NCBI GenBank assembly: GCA_003451715.1
Contig: DMJN01000321.1
Span: 1 to 26,166 of the forward strand
Reading direction: 5' to 3'
Source of the DNA: Gammaproteobacteria bacterium
Lineage (GTDB): Bacteria > Pseudomonadota > Gammaproteobacteria > Pseudomonadales > Pseudohongiellaceae
DNA: 26,166 nucleotides
The position numbers were made by a program, and so were the translations under genes. Shown piece after piece: positions 16,109 through 24,805 of this stretch. Positions within the stretch are counted from its first letter, which is position 1. Each line of letters begins with the position of its first letter. The notes beneath the pieces were generated by a model. It was not told where the DNA came from. It worked only from the letters and a program-made list of their open reading frames with translations, and searched no databases.

Positions 16109-17548
16109 GTGCTACAAATGGCAGCAGCTAACACTTCTGACTTGTCGGAGCGGGCGGGCTACATAGCCGGTAATCACTTTGGGCTTGGCCTGAGGCCAGG
16201 AGAACTTCGCTATATCAACAGCGACCCTCGCGGCTGGCTGAAATCACAGTTAGATAATATCGAGAGCCTTCCTGAGTCACTGCAAGCGCTACCAGATTCC
16301 AGCTCTGCATTGATCGCCGATGGCAACTGGCGTCGGGAACGGCGAGATTTGATGCAACAGGGAGGTCAAGCGGCGGTGATGGAAGCGCAGCGAGATAAAA
16401 ACCTCACCGACAACAAGATTTTCCAGCAACACACAAGCCTGCGACTGCAGGCCGCCGTCGACTCCAGACAAGCCTTCGCAGAACGATTGCTCCGTTTCTG
16501 GTCGAACCATTTTACTGTGGCCGTATCTGGCGGAACCAAGGCGGTATTGCGCCGCATTGCCTTGCCCTATGAGAATGAGGCGATCCGCAGCAAACTTGGT
16601 GGCGATTTCGAGTCCCTGCTGCTCTCGGTGGAACAGCACCCGGCAATGCTCATCTACCTGGACAATGACTTGTCTTTCGGGCCCAACTCCCCGGCAGGTC
16701 GGCGCCGCGAGCGTGGACTGAATGAGAACCTAGCGCGGGAGGTTTTAGAGCTGCACACGCTGGGAGTGGATGGTGGCTACACCCAGGCAGACGTCACCAG
16801 TCTGGCAAAGATGATTACCGGATGGACTGTCATGCGGCAGGAACTCGGTGGTCGAGGCAGAAATCCCGGTAAGCTGGGTGAATTTCGGTTCCTGGCCCCG
16901 GCGCACGAACCGGGTCAGCATTCCCTGCTGGGAAAAGACTACCGTGCCAATGGCGTGCGGCAGGGGGAGGCGGCGTTAGTCGATGTGGCGCACCATCCAG
17001 CTACCGCCCGGCACGTTGCCACCAGGTTGGTAAGCCATTTCGTGGCCGACACGCCACTGGTTTCTGCCATCGATAAGATCGCAACGGTGTTCATGGAAAG
17101 TGAAGGCAGCCTGCCAGCTCTACATGCCGCATTAGTAGACCTGGATGAAATCTGGCAAGGAGAGTATCGCAAGCTCAAGACTCCCGAGGAATTGATCATA
17201 TCCACGGCGCGTGCCATGAACCTGAATACTCAGAACGTTGGCTCGACACAGGTCTTTAACGCCATGTCGAACACATTGAGGGTATTTAACCACCTGCCGT
17301 TTACGGCCACTTCGCCTGCCGGATGGCCCGACGAGGCTGAACATTGGGGCAGTCCCGATGCGCTCGTTAAGCGTATCGAATGGGTCAATCAAATTACCCA
17401 GAACTTCGGCAATCGGATCAATCCCGAACAACTCGCCGCAGAAATCCTGCCGGAAAATGAATCCCTCCAATTAGCGCTGCGCCGTGCCGAATCCCGCAGC
17501 CAGGGCCTGGCGCTATTACTGGCTAGCCCGGATTTTCAGTGGAGATAA
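16109..17548 (+). CDS. DUF1800 family protein
   Basis: The product is about 476-479 residues. The frame may start at GTG 16109 or, preferably, at ATG 16118, which has AGGTG about 7 bases upstream. It shows the DUF1800 landmarks in order: RAGYIAGNHFGLGLRPGEL at the start, RLLRFWSNHFTVAV, NENLAREVLELHTLGVDGGY, KMITGWTV and HHPATARHVATRLVSHFV. No signal peptide is visible, which is common in this family. DUF1800 genes are usually followed by a DUF1501 gene, as here with a 3-base gap, so the two form an operon. The biochemical role of the pair is not established; both are often linked to exported or surface processes. Confidence 0.88.
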   Translation: MLQMAAANTSDLSERAGYIAGNHFGLGLRPGELRYINSDPRGWLKSQLDNIESLPESLQALPDSSSALIADGNWRRERRDLMQQGGQAAVMEAQRDKNLTDNKIFQQHTSLRLQAAVDSRQAFAERLLRFWSNHFTVAVSGGTKAVLRRIALPYENEAIRSKLGGDFESLLLSVEQHPAMLIYLDNDLSFGPNSPAGRRRERGLNENLAREVLELHTLGVDGGYTQADVTSLAKMITGWTVMRQELGGRGRNPGKLGEFRFLAPAHEPGQHSLLGKDYRANGVRQGEAALVDVAHHPATARHVATRLVSHFVADTPLVSAIDKIATVFMESEGSLPALHAALVDLDEIWQGEYRKLKTPEELIISTARAMNLNTQNVGSTQVFNAMSNTLRVFNHLPFTATSPAGWPDEAEHWGSPDALVKRIEWVNQITQNFGNRINPEQLAAEILPENESLQLALRRAESRSQGLALLLASPDFQWR

Positions 17549-17551
17549 TGT

Positions 17552-18772
17552 ATGGCTAAGCACAAGCAATCCAGTATAGATCACCAGCGGAGACGCCTGG
17601 TCTCATCTCTGGCAGTCACGCCGGCACTGGGCTTGTTTAGCAGCCTGCCCGGACTGAGTTTCGCTGCTGTCGATGGCGGGGAGCAACGCTTCGTGCTGGT
17701 CATCCTGCGCGGCGCCATGGATGGTCTGGCTGCTGTCGCTCCCTATGGCGACTCCGAACTTGCAGGACTGCGCGGCTCATTGCTTACAGCGGAGAGTGAA
17801 CTGCTTAAGCTGGACAGTTTTTTCGGATTACATCCGGCGCTTGAAAACCTGCATGAGATGTATCAGTCATCCCAGGCAATAATCTGTCATGCGGTGGCCA
17901 GCCCCTATCGGGAGCGCTCCCATTTCGATGGACAGAATGTGCTGGAGATTGGTCTGGAGCAAGCCGACCAATCGGAATCCGGCTGGTTGAATCGCTGTGT
18001 ACCCCTACTCGGAAAAGCCGGGGAAAACAATGGTTCCAGCCCGGCCATGGCGATCGGGCAGGCAGTGCCTGATGTGCTGCAGGGCGAGTCGGAAGTCGCC
18101 TCCTGGGCGCCAGCCATAATGCCGGAACCCAGCGTCAGCACCATGCAAAGACTGCAACAACTGTATGCCCAAGATGCCTTCCTGGGGGTTCGATTGGAAC
18201 AGGCCCTGATGGCGAACCAGCTGGCAGGAAGAAACGAAATGATGGCCAACCGGCGCCAGGGCCAGAGCTTCGGCGTGCTGGTGGACGCGGCGGCTGCTTT
18301 TCTTGCAGATGCCTCAGGACCCTCTATCGCCGTGCTGGAGAGTAACGGCTGGGATACCCATGCCAATCAGGGCGCCAGCCAGGGTCAGCTGGTAGGCAAG
18401 TTCCGCGAACTGGACCGGGGGCTGGCGCGCTTGAAAAGCGGATTGGAAGAGACCTGGAACAACACGGCCGTTCTGGTTGTCACCGAGTTCGGTCGCACTG
18501 TGGCAGTCAACGGGACACAAGGCACCGACCACGGTACCGCAGGAGTGGCCTTGTTGCTGGGTGGCAGCGTGAAGGGTGGTAGCATCCATGGCCAGTGGCC
18601 CGGACTAGCCAGCGCTAATCTCTACCAGGGCCGTGATCTGGCACCCACTACCGACATGCGATCCCTGTTCAAGACCGTGCTGCGTGATCATCTGCAATTA
18701 CCGCAAGCCAATATAGAGTCCGAGTTGTTTCCTGACAGCGCTGACGCAGCCTTTATAGCCAATCTGGTTTAG
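17552..18772 (+). CDS. DUF1501 family protein
   Basis: The 406-residue protein begins with a Tat-like N-terminus (QRRRLVSSLAVTPALGLFSS, residues 12-31) and is probably exported. It has the DUF1501 pattern, an alkaline-phosphatase/sulfatase-like fold: FVLVILRGAMDGLAAVAPYG, GLHPALENLHEMY, SPYRERSHFDGQNVLE, SNGWDTHANQG, VVTEFGRTVAVNGTQGTDHG and a late DMRSLFKTVLRDHL. It is directly downstream of its customary partner DUF1800, starting 3 bases after that gene's stop, with the ATG embedded in TAATGTATG. The enzymatic activity is unproven in the family. Confidence 0.9.
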   Translation: MAKHKQSSIDHQRRRLVSSLAVTPALGLFSSLPGLSFAAVDGGEQRFVLVILRGAMDGLAAVAPYGDSELAGLRGSLLTAESELLKLDSFFGLHPALENLHEMYQSSQAIICHAVASPYRERSHFDGQNVLEIGLEQADQSESGWLNRCVPLLGKAGENNGSSPAMAIGQAVPDVLQGESEVASWAPAIMPEPSVSTMQRLQQLYAQDAFLGVRLEQALMANQLAGRNEMMANRRQGQSFGVLVDAAAAFLADASGPSIAVLESNGWDTHANQGASQGQLVGKFRELDRGLARLKSGLEETWNNTAVLVVTEFGRTVAVNGTQGTDHGTAGVALLLGGSVKGGSIHGQWPGLASANLYQGRDLAPTTDMRSLFKTVLRDHLQLPQANIESELFPDSADAAFIANLV

Positions 18773-19062
18773 CTTTCAAGCTGTGGGTTGGGACAGAGCT
18801 GCCTTAGTAAGCCGACCCAGCTCCGCTCATTTATTGATCACTCTTGCTTACAGTAATTTCGCTCCAACAAGATAAACCCTGTCCTGACTAATTTCCCGGA
18901 AAAAGTTTCTGTTCTTGCATTGATGGAATGAATTGTGAAATCAAATAGAATTGGAGCAAGGGGTATTGATCTTGGAATAGCCGTACAGAAGAAGATCAGT
19001 CAGTCGGAGCTTCGATCATGAGGGAACAGCTTCCGTGAGTATCCCACTGGAAGGAGCAGAAT

Positions 19063-19554
19063 ATGAAATCCTCATCGGACCCGGCGGCGGACATGGCTTC
19101 AACGTCGACGACTACCGAACTGGCCTGGGACCGCACCAACCCCTTCGTCATTGACGTGGCTGTCACACCGGAGAACGTCGACGGCTACGGTCACGTCTCT
19201 ACCCATAACTACGTACAATGGATGATCGATTGTGCCTTTGACCATTCCACGGCCGTGGGGCTACCGGAGTCTCGATGCAAGGACATGGCCAGAGGCATGG
19301 CGGCGGTACGCTTCGATGTCGAGCTGCTGGGCTCCGCCTATGCAGCGGACCGGCTGAAGGTTGCCACATGGATAATAAATCCGGATGGCAAACTACGACT
19401 GAGCCGTCAATTTCAGATCATCAACGTCGTGAACGGTAAGACCCTGGCGCGGGCTGTCTTCGATTTCGTTTGCACTAACCTGGATACCGGCAGACCGGTA
19501 CGATTGCCTGCTGTCTTTGTGGAGCGCTATTGCGTCGAGAGTGAGGCACTTTAA
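19063..19554 (+). CDS. Hotdog-fold acyl-CoA thioesterase (4HBT-like)
   Basis: The 163-residue product has a flexible, Ser/Thr-rich N-terminus (about 24 residues) and then a single hotdog domain. DGYGHVSTHNYVQW (residues 40-53) corresponds to the active-site stretch of 4-hydroxybenzoyl-CoA thioesterase-like enzymes, in which an Asp and the GHVNN-type turn position the thioester. MAAVRFDVELLGSAYAADRL and KTLARAVFDFVCTN complete the fold. It lacks a signal peptide and should act in the cytoplasm on acyl-CoA thioesters. AAGGAG eight bases before the ATG supports the start. The M28-type gene begins 82 bases later on the same strand, but a shared pathway is not evident. Confidence 0.82.
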   Translation: MKSSSDPAADMASTSTTTELAWDRTNPFVIDVAVTPENVDGYGHVSTHNYVQWMIDCAFDHSTAVGLPESRCKDMARGMAAVRFDVELLGSAYAADRLKVATWIINPDGKLRLSRQFQIINVVNGKTLARAVFDFVCTNLDTGRPVRLPAVFVERYCVESEAL

Positions 19555-19636
19555 TTGTAATGGACGGATATAGAATATGTTTAAGCAAAGTAGTTCGCAT
19601 GTGCCTGGCAGCTGTACCGGCACGGGGAGATTCAGT

Positions 19637-21199
19637 ATGTATGAAAAACGATTTTCTGCTGTAGCGATCCCTTTGCTCATGGCATCACTGGCTGTGATGT
19701 TGCTGCTACCTGCATCACTGGTCGTTGGCCAGGTTTCCGAAGAGCTACCCTGGTTCGGTGTGGTCGCCTCGCCTGGATTTGATCCTTCAGTGCCTCCTGT
19801 CATTTTAGGCTCGGACTATGGTCCGCGTCCGGCTATCGTCCCAAGCGGTGAGGAGCGGTTCACCTCATTGGAAGGGGCAACTATTCTCCAGGATCTTGAG
19901 TCCATTGTCGGTTTCTCAACAGCCAGCCGGGAAACACAAGAAATCGGTTCGGGGCAACTCTGGGGTCGTATCAGTGGGCTGCCATCGGGAGAGCGCAGCA
20001 TGGATTGGGCGGAGCGTCGTCTGCGCGAGGTCGGCGTGCCCAGTGTGCAGCGACAGTGGTTCGATCAGACACCGGGTGCCTCCCTTTGGCTACCCCTGTC
20101 ATGGGAAGTTCGCTTACACGGTGCTGAGGCCTTCGGTGCTGGCAGTCGCGATGTAATTCTGGAATCCGCCATGCCCACCGGGGGAACCGTATTACCGCCC
20201 GAGGGTTTGACGGCTCCGCTGGTTTTCGTTGGTACCGCGCGTCCGGCAGAGCTCGAATACATCGATGTCCGCGGCAAGATAGCAGTGCAGCATATTACAC
20301 CCAAGGGCCACCTTTTCCTGGAACGTAGACCGGCTCGCGCTAAGGTGCAGGAACTGTTCCGGCGCGGTGCAGTCGCCGTGTTTAATATCGTCGATCAGGC
20401 CGGCAACATGCGCATGCGTGATATCAGCAACTGCGGGGGACCCTGCTTCAATCTCGGTGGTGAAGACGGGCGCTTCCTGGAAGGTGTCATGGATGCAGCC
20501 GCCGACAGTGGCGTGTCGAATCAATTGCGCGGGACTCTCAATCTGCAGGCGGAGGAGCGCAGCGGTCTGCGCGCCTCTAATATAGTCGGCATAGTGCCGG
20601 GCAGGAGCGAGGAGAACATCATCATCAATGCGCACATCGACGGCTGGTTCGATGGTGCCAATGACAATGCCGATGGTTTCGCAGTCATGCTGGCCCTGGC
20701 AGCGCATTTCTCGAAGCCGCAGAACCTGCCGGACAAGACACTGCTATTCGTGGCCAGTGCCGGGCATCACACCAGGGGCCTTAACGGGCCGGACCAGCTC
20801 GTGGCACAGAATCCTGAGTTAATGTCGCGCAATATGTTCGCCATTAACCTGGAACACGTGGCCGCCCGGCAGATCAACCCCGCGCGAACAGACAGCAATG
20901 GGCTGAGGGACATCATTACCGATTCCGGTGAGGGATTTCTAATGAATGGCCTGAGCCAACGATCGGCCCGGCTTGAAGCGATCATCCGTGCAGGTGGCCA
21001 GCGCTATGGACTCAATTTCGTCTCCGCCGCCAGCACCTACGGCGCGGGCGATAACCCGGACGTCGACGCTCCGCTGTTGCAACTCATCCAGGGCAACCCC
21101 TTCTATCACACCACAGGAGACATGCTGGAGACGATCTCAACGGCAGGACTGGAGCGGGTCGCACGATTCGTGGCGTATTTCGTGAAGGAACTGGACTGA
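19637..21199 (+). CDS. Secreted M28-type metallopeptidase homologue with PA domain and altered active site
   Basis: ATG 19637 is preferred over 19577 because GGGGAG precedes it and a signal peptide follows directly (MYEKRFSAVAIPLLMASLAV..., cleavage near VVGQ); this gives 520 residues. A protease-associated domain (TAPLVFVGTARPAELEYIDV, GKIAVQHI) precedes the M28 core. The core has HIDGWFDGANDNADG (His 333, Asp 343), matching the first metal ligands of M28 aminopeptidases, and FYHTTGDMLET near the end, supplying the last His. However, the usual GEExGLxGS segment with the catalytic Glu is AGHHTRGLNG here (His 377-378), and the later Asp ligand appears as Glu in INLEHVA. It is a divergent subfamily; peptidase activity is uncertain. 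Confidence 0.83.
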   Translation: MYEKRFSAVAIPLLMASLAVMLLLPASLVVGQVSEELPWFGVVASPGFDPSVPPVILGSDYGPRPAIVPSGEERFTSLEGATILQDLESIVGFSTASRETQEIGSGQLWGRISGLPSGERSMDWAERRLREVGVPSVQRQWFDQTPGASLWLPLSWEVRLHGAEAFGAGSRDVILESAMPTGGTVLPPEGLTAPLVFVGTARPAELEYIDVRGKIAVQHITPKGHLFLERRPARAKVQELFRRGAVAVFNIVDQAGNMRMRDISNCGGPCFNLGGEDGRFLEGVMDAAADSGVSNQLRGTLNLQAEERSGLRASNIVGIVPGRSEENIIINAHIDGWFDGANDNADGFAVMLALAAHFSKPQNLPDKTLLFVASAGHHTRGLNGPDQLVAQNPELMSRNMFAINLEHVAARQINPARTDSNGLRDIITDSGEGFLMNGLSQRSARLEAIIRAGGQRYGLNFVSAASTYGAGDNPDVDAPLLQLIQGNPFYHTTGDMLETISTAGLERVARFVAYFVKELD

Positions 21200-21272
21200 A
21201 TAACAGAGTCTGGATACTAACTAGATCTATCCCTATATGGCGATTTTTGTTAGCCTTCGCCGATCAACTTTT

Positions 21273-21302
21273 CCTGGCAGCGCTCCTGCTGCGTTTGCCA
21301 GG
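21273..21302. repeat. Small inverted repeat between the M28-type gene and module copy 2
   Basis: CCTGGCA at 21273-21279 pairs with TGCCAGG at 21296-21302, and an alternative internal GCAGC/GCTGC stem is possible. No T run follows, so a terminator is doubtful. Confidence 0.35.
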
Positions 21303-21435
21303 CTCTATACACAAAAAACACACAAAATCTGGGCGGACGCATCACTTCACATTGGGGTGGCGTTGCACCGTAAAGTTGGTATGGATTTAGTTAATTGAAT
21401 TAGTCCCAGGCTGCTCACATGCAGGCAGTCATGCT

Positions 21436-21444
21436 TAAGGAGGT
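21436..21444 (+). promoter_or_regulatory. Full-length Shine-Dalgarno site of module copy 2
   Basis: TAAGGAGGT is a full nine-base complement to the 16S rRNA 3' tail and ends three bases before the ATG at 21448. It is the strongest ribosome site seen in the window and implies high translation of the partner protein. Confidence 0.8.
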
Positions 21445-21447
21445 CGA

Positions 21448-22338
21448 ATGAAAGTATTGCTTTCTACGCTCGTCAGTCTGTCTCTGGCGTGCTTCAGTTT
21501 GTTGGCAGCCAGTGCTGTGCAGGCACAGGGTACACCCCTGGCCGTCGAGCTATTGCCATTGGGCAAAGACATTGCCATTACCGCAGGACAGACGGTAACA
21601 CCGGCCTATGAAGGTTGGTATGAAAATGAGGACGGCACGATTGCACTCTCATTTGGTTACTACAATCGTAACACTGAAGAAGTTCTTGATATTCCCGTCG
21701 GCCCGAGCAATCGGATTCTCGGCGTACCAGGAGGCGAATCCGATCAGGGACAGCCCACCCATTTCGATACCGGTCGTCACTGGGGTGTATTCACAGTAAA
21801 TGTCCCTGCCGGCACGAGCTCAGAAGTTGCCTGGCATCTGGAGAATCAGGGTAAAACCTTTCAGATCCCTGCCAACCTGAGCAATGATTATGTGATCGAT
21901 GCGATTGTCGGCGATGCCAGTGGTAACTTCCCGCCGCAAATTCGGTTTCAGGAAGGCAGGCAGATCGGCCATGGACCTGGCGGCATTACGGCGGGTCCCG
22001 TGCAGGCCGAAGTAGGTGAGCCTTTGTCTGTTGATGTATGGGTTACCGATGATGGCAAGGTCAGTGGCATTGCCGCCATGTTCATCGCAACTAGTGGTAT
22101 GACTCCACCGGTTGACCTGGTCTGGTTCAAGCATCAAGGCCCGGGCGAGGTTGCATTCAGCGAGCCCGCCACAAAGATAGCTGCAGCCGGCGGCACGGCG
22201 AACACCGAAGTTAGCTTTAGCGAGGCAGGAGATTATGTGTTGCGAGCCAGGCTGACCGATATTTCTGGACCGGCAGTGGCTGGTCATTCGCAGTGCTGTT
22301 GGACCAATAGTTTTCTTAAAGTAAGTGTGAGCAATTAG
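21448..22338 (+). CDS. Secreted 'PAYEGW' partner protein, copy 2
   Basis: The 296-residue product has a Sec signal peptide (LACFSLLAASAVQA, then QGTP). Its N-terminal domain contains VTPAYEGWYENEDGT, LSFGYYNRNTEE, LDIPVGPSN, DQGQPTHF and VFTVNVPAG, and ends DYVIDAI, the same landmarks in the same order as the protein at 10919-11875. The C-terminal half has EVGEPLSVDVWVTDDGKVSG and TEVSFSEAGDYVLRARLTD, an Ig-like beta-sandwich pattern that parallels copy 1, plus a HSQCCWTN double cysteine that copy 1 lacks. A full-length Shine-Dalgarno site precedes it. Here the partner comes first and the cytochrome/copper gene follows after 73 bases, the reverse of copy 1. No function is known; a cofactor, substrate or complex partner role is inferred. 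Confidence 0.82.
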   Translation: MKVLLSTLVSLSLACFSLLAASAVQAQGTPLAVELLPLGKDIAITAGQTVTPAYEGWYENEDGTIALSFGYYNRNTEEVLDIPVGPSNRILGVPGGESDQGQPTHFDTGRHWGVFTVNVPAGTSSEVAWHLENQGKTFQIPANLSNDYVIDAIVGDASGNFPPQIRFQEGRQIGHGPGGITAGPVQAEVGEPLSVDVWVTDDGKVSGIAAMFIATSGMTPPVDLVWFKHQGPGEVAFSEPATKIAAAGGTANTEVSFSEAGDYVLRARLTDISGPAVAGHSQCCWTNSFLKVSVSN

Positions 22339-22368
22339 ACGCTTGAGAATGAATTAAACGCTTGAGAA
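22339..22368. repeat. Two direct 11-base repeats between the module copy 2 genes
   Basis: ACGCTTGAGAA occurs at 22339-22349 and 22358-22368, a 19-base period, starting directly after the stop codon of the partner gene. It could be a local duplication or a control site; neither can be decided here. Confidence 0.5.
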
Positions 22369-22411
22369 CGAAAAATCAGGAGACGCTAAGCTCTCCAGGA
22401 GGTTAGGACTA

Positions 22412-23731
22412 ATGAATGCAAGAATGCTAAGGATGTTGATGGCGGTTGCAATGCTGGCAATTCCCCTTTTGTCATCGGCGCAGCAAGACTCTGGCCAGGA
22501 ACAGCGTGCGGTAAGCTGGGCTGGAGAGGTAGCATCCATCTTTCAGGATAAGTGTCAGGATTGTCATAGGCCGAATTCTATCGCGCCGATGTCGTTACTG
22601 ACCTATGACCAGGCTAAAACTTTTGCACCAATAATCAAGTATCGGGTAGAAAATCGGGTAATGCCACCCTGGCATATCAATCCTGATGTGGGTGTGCAGG
22701 AATTCACTAATGATCGGGGGCTTACCGAAGAAGAGAGGCAGACTATCATCGCCTGGGTCGACGGGGGTGCGCCAGAGGGTGACGCAAGTCAGGCACCTGC
22801 GGCGCGAGAATTTGACGATGCTTTAGTCTGGCGTCTTGAGAAAGAGATGGGTTCAGCACCTGATCTGGTGGTTGAATCCGAGCCTTACGACCTGGCGGCC
22901 GTAACCCAGGATAAATGGTTTCGTCCGACCACAGCAACGGGATTGACCGAAGAGAAATGGGTCAAAGCCATCGAGATTCGACCTAAGAACGCGGAAAGCC
23001 GCAGTGTGGTCCACCATTCATTGGCATTTCTGGTACAACAGGAAGATGGCAAGGCCGGGCTACCGGACGACGTTGATATTCCATTCGGACCAAGCCTTTT
23101 TATGGAATGGGCAGTCGGCAAGGCGGGTCAAATATTCCGTCCCGACACCGGTAAACTGATGATGCCCGGTTCGCAAATCACCTGGGAGATGCACTTGCAT
23201 GCAAGTGGTGTGCGTGTGCCGAATGCTCAGGTCGAGCTGGCGGTGTGGTTTCATGATGAGCCTCCAGAGCACCGCACCATCCTGAGTATGTTGGATGCCC
23301 AGGGACCCAGCAGCCTGGATATTCCGCCGGGCGAAATAGCCGTCACCCAGGGTAACTTTGTGTTGTCCGCCCCTGCCAGACTGGAGAATTTCCAGCCCCA
23401 TATGCACATGCGTGGTAAAGCCATGTCGATGGAGGCCATTTATCCCAACGGCAACCGGGAAGTACTGGCTTTCGTGGATAACTTTCAGTGGAACTGGCAG
23501 ATCAACTATGTGTTTGATCAGGATGCCGCACCACTGGTTCCGAAGGGAACCATGATCGTGACTACCGCGTGGCATGACAACACGGAGAACAATCCCTCCA
23601 ACCCGGATCCGAATCAGTGGGTTGGTTGGGGAGACCGTACGGTGGACGAGATGGCCCATAACTGGGTTGATGTCACCTATCTCGGACAAGAGGAATACGA
23701 ACGAATGGTAGCCGAGCGCAGCGCCAGATAA
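22412..23731 (+). CDS. Cytochrome c / Cu type II monooxygenase-like protein, copy 2 (intact)
   Basis: The 439-residue protein has a signal peptide (MLAIPLLSSAQQ). One haem c site, CQDCH, is at residues 48-52, followed by RPNSIAPMSLLTYDQAKTFA and MPPWHINPDVGVQEF. The C-terminal two thirds match bacterial Cu2_monooxygenase-like domains: paired His 201-202 (SVVHHSLAF), His 261/263 (MHLHASG), His 330/332 (FQPHMHMRG), NPSNPDPNQW and Met 414 (DEMAHNW). In peptidylglycine monooxygenase the paired His plus one more bind CuH and the H-x-H plus Met bind CuM, so both copper sites appear complete. The haem could feed electrons to copper. GGAGG precedes the ATG. It pairs with the gene at 21448 and is homologous to the frameshifted 9507-10926 gene. 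The substrate is unknown. Confidence 0.85.
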   Translation: MNARMLRMLMAVAMLAIPLLSSAQQDSGQEQRAVSWAGEVASIFQDKCQDCHRPNSIAPMSLLTYDQAKTFAPIIKYRVENRVMPPWHINPDVGVQEFTNDRGLTEEERQTIIAWVDGGAPEGDASQAPAAREFDDALVWRLEKEMGSAPDLVVESEPYDLAAVTQDKWFRPTTATGLTEEKWVKAIEIRPKNAESRSVVHHSLAFLVQQEDGKAGLPDDVDIPFGPSLFMEWAVGKAGQIFRPDTGKLMMPGSQITWEMHLHASGVRVPNAQVELAVWFHDEPPEHRTILSMLDAQGPSSLDIPPGEIAVTQGNFVLSAPARLENFQPHMHMRGKAMSMEAIYPNGNREVLAFVDNFQWNWQINYVFDQDAAPLVPKGTMIVTTAWHDNTENNPSNPDPNQWVGWGDRTVDEMAHNWVDVTYLGQEEYERMVAERSAR

Positions 23732-23768
23732 AGAGTTAGAAAGGATCAGGGATAATGATCGAGCATTT

Positions 23769-23808
23769 AGGGACTCTGTTATGATAGATTGTCAGATCAA
23801 GAGTCCCT
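23769..23808. repeat. 9-bp inverted repeat before the DUF1080 gene
   Basis: AGGGACTCT at 23769-23777 pairs exactly with AGAGTCCCT at 23800-23808, with a 22-base loop. The right arm is followed by GACCCCTT rather than a T run. It could be a weak terminator, a leader hairpin, or a remnant of a GGGGTCAGGGACTC-type palindrome of the sort seen near REP-like elements. Confidence 0.45.
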
Positions 23809-23832
23809 GACCCCTTGAATCCAGGCACCGCT

Positions 23833-24609
23833 ATGAAAACCACAAAGCAACTGAATTTAGCACTTCCAGCCGTTTTTGTTTCGGCTGTATTAATTTGCGT
23901 CCAAACCAGTAATTCAGCAGCGGCAGATACAGCGCTCCTGAATAGCCTGACTGCAGCGGAAATCGCTGATGGTTGGAAACTCCTATTCGACGGTAAAACA
24001 ACCGTAGGTTGGAGAGGCTATAGAAGAGAGACTGTTCCTGGGAGCTGGCAAATCCTTGATGGCAGTCTATTTATGGATAGCTCGGCTCGTAGCGCATCAG
24101 GCACTCGCGACCGAGGCGATATTCTCTATGACCAGCAATTCGAGAATTTTCACCTGAAACTGGAATGGAAAATCTCCGAGGGTGGCAACTCCGGTATTTT
24201 TTACCTGGGCCAGGAACCTGAAGAACAGGACGTGATCTACAAGACTGCTCCGGAGGTGCAGGTGCTCGACAACGACAGGCACCCGGATGCTCGTGCCGGC
24301 ATCGATGGCAACAGAACGGCAGGATCCTTGTATGATCTGATACCTGCCAGACCACAAAATGTGAATCCTGTTGGTGAATGGAATACGGCTGAAGTCATCG
24401 TAAACAATGGCAGTGTCCAGCATTACCAGAATGGTGAAGTCATCGTTGAATTCCAGCTTGGGACGAAAGCCTGGCATGATCTGGTTGCCGGGAGTAAGTT
24501 TCCATCCTTGAACGCAGATTGGGCCGATGTTGCCCGGCGTGGCTATATTGCCTTACAGGATCATGGCGACGATGTCTGGTATCGGAATATCAAGATAAAG
24601 GAACTGTAA
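23833..24609 (+). CDS. Secreted DUF1080 (3-keto-disaccharide hydrolase-like) protein
   Basis: ATG 23833 is chosen over an upstream TTG because the signal peptide begins there (MKTTKQLNLALPAVFVSAVL..., ending SAAADT); the product has 258 residues. The mature part is one DUF1080 domain, a concanavalin-like beta-sandwich: DGWKLLFDGKTTVGWRGY, GSWQILDGSLFM, FENFHLKLEWKISEGGNSGI, FYLGQE, APEVQVLDNDRHPDA, GEWNTAEVIVNNGSVQHYQN and a closing RGYIALQDHGDDVWYRNIKI. Members act on glycosides oxidised at C3, or are carbohydrate-binding proteins of unclear role. A Gfo/Idh/MocA oxidoreductase is encoded about 200 bases downstream, which fits oxidative 3-keto-glycoside processing. A ribosome site is weak (AGG upstream). 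Confidence 0.87.
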   Translation: MKTTKQLNLALPAVFVSAVLICVQTSNSAAADTALLNSLTAAEIADGWKLLFDGKTTVGWRGYRRETVPGSWQILDGSLFMDSSARSASGTRDRGDILYDQQFENFHLKLEWKISEGGNSGIFYLGQEPEEQDVIYKTAPEVQVLDNDRHPDARAGIDGNRTAGSLYDLIPARPQNVNPVGEWNTAEVIVNNGSVQHYQNGEVIVEFQLGTKAWHDLVAGSKFPSLNADWADVARRGYIALQDHGDDVWYRNIKIKEL

Positions 24610-24805
24610 GAAGCCAGGCAAACTAATACCCGTAGCCCGGATGCCTTTCCCCAAATCCCTGCTGCCCGGCATCTTCAATATCTCTGCAGTCGCAGTTACA
24701 GCTCTCAATCCACGGTGTAAAGTACAAACGTCCAGGGTTGCCATTTACGCTCTGTATCGTTCAACATGTAGTGAATACGCTGCAGGGGCGAGTTAGGAAG
24801 AAACC

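Noticed and set aside
12033..18957. The 14-mer AATAGAATTGGAGC at 12033-12046, overlapping the tRNA-Gly 3' end, and at 18944-18957, as possible attachment sites of an integrated element
   Set aside because: About one chance 14-mer repeat is expected in a window of this size, there is no integrase between the copies, and the enclosed genes look like ordinary chromosomal ones.
24553..24744. Minus-strand 63-residue frame across the end of the DUF1080 gene and the following gap
   Set aside because: Overlaps a well-supported gene and has no domain, ribosome site or coding-like composition.
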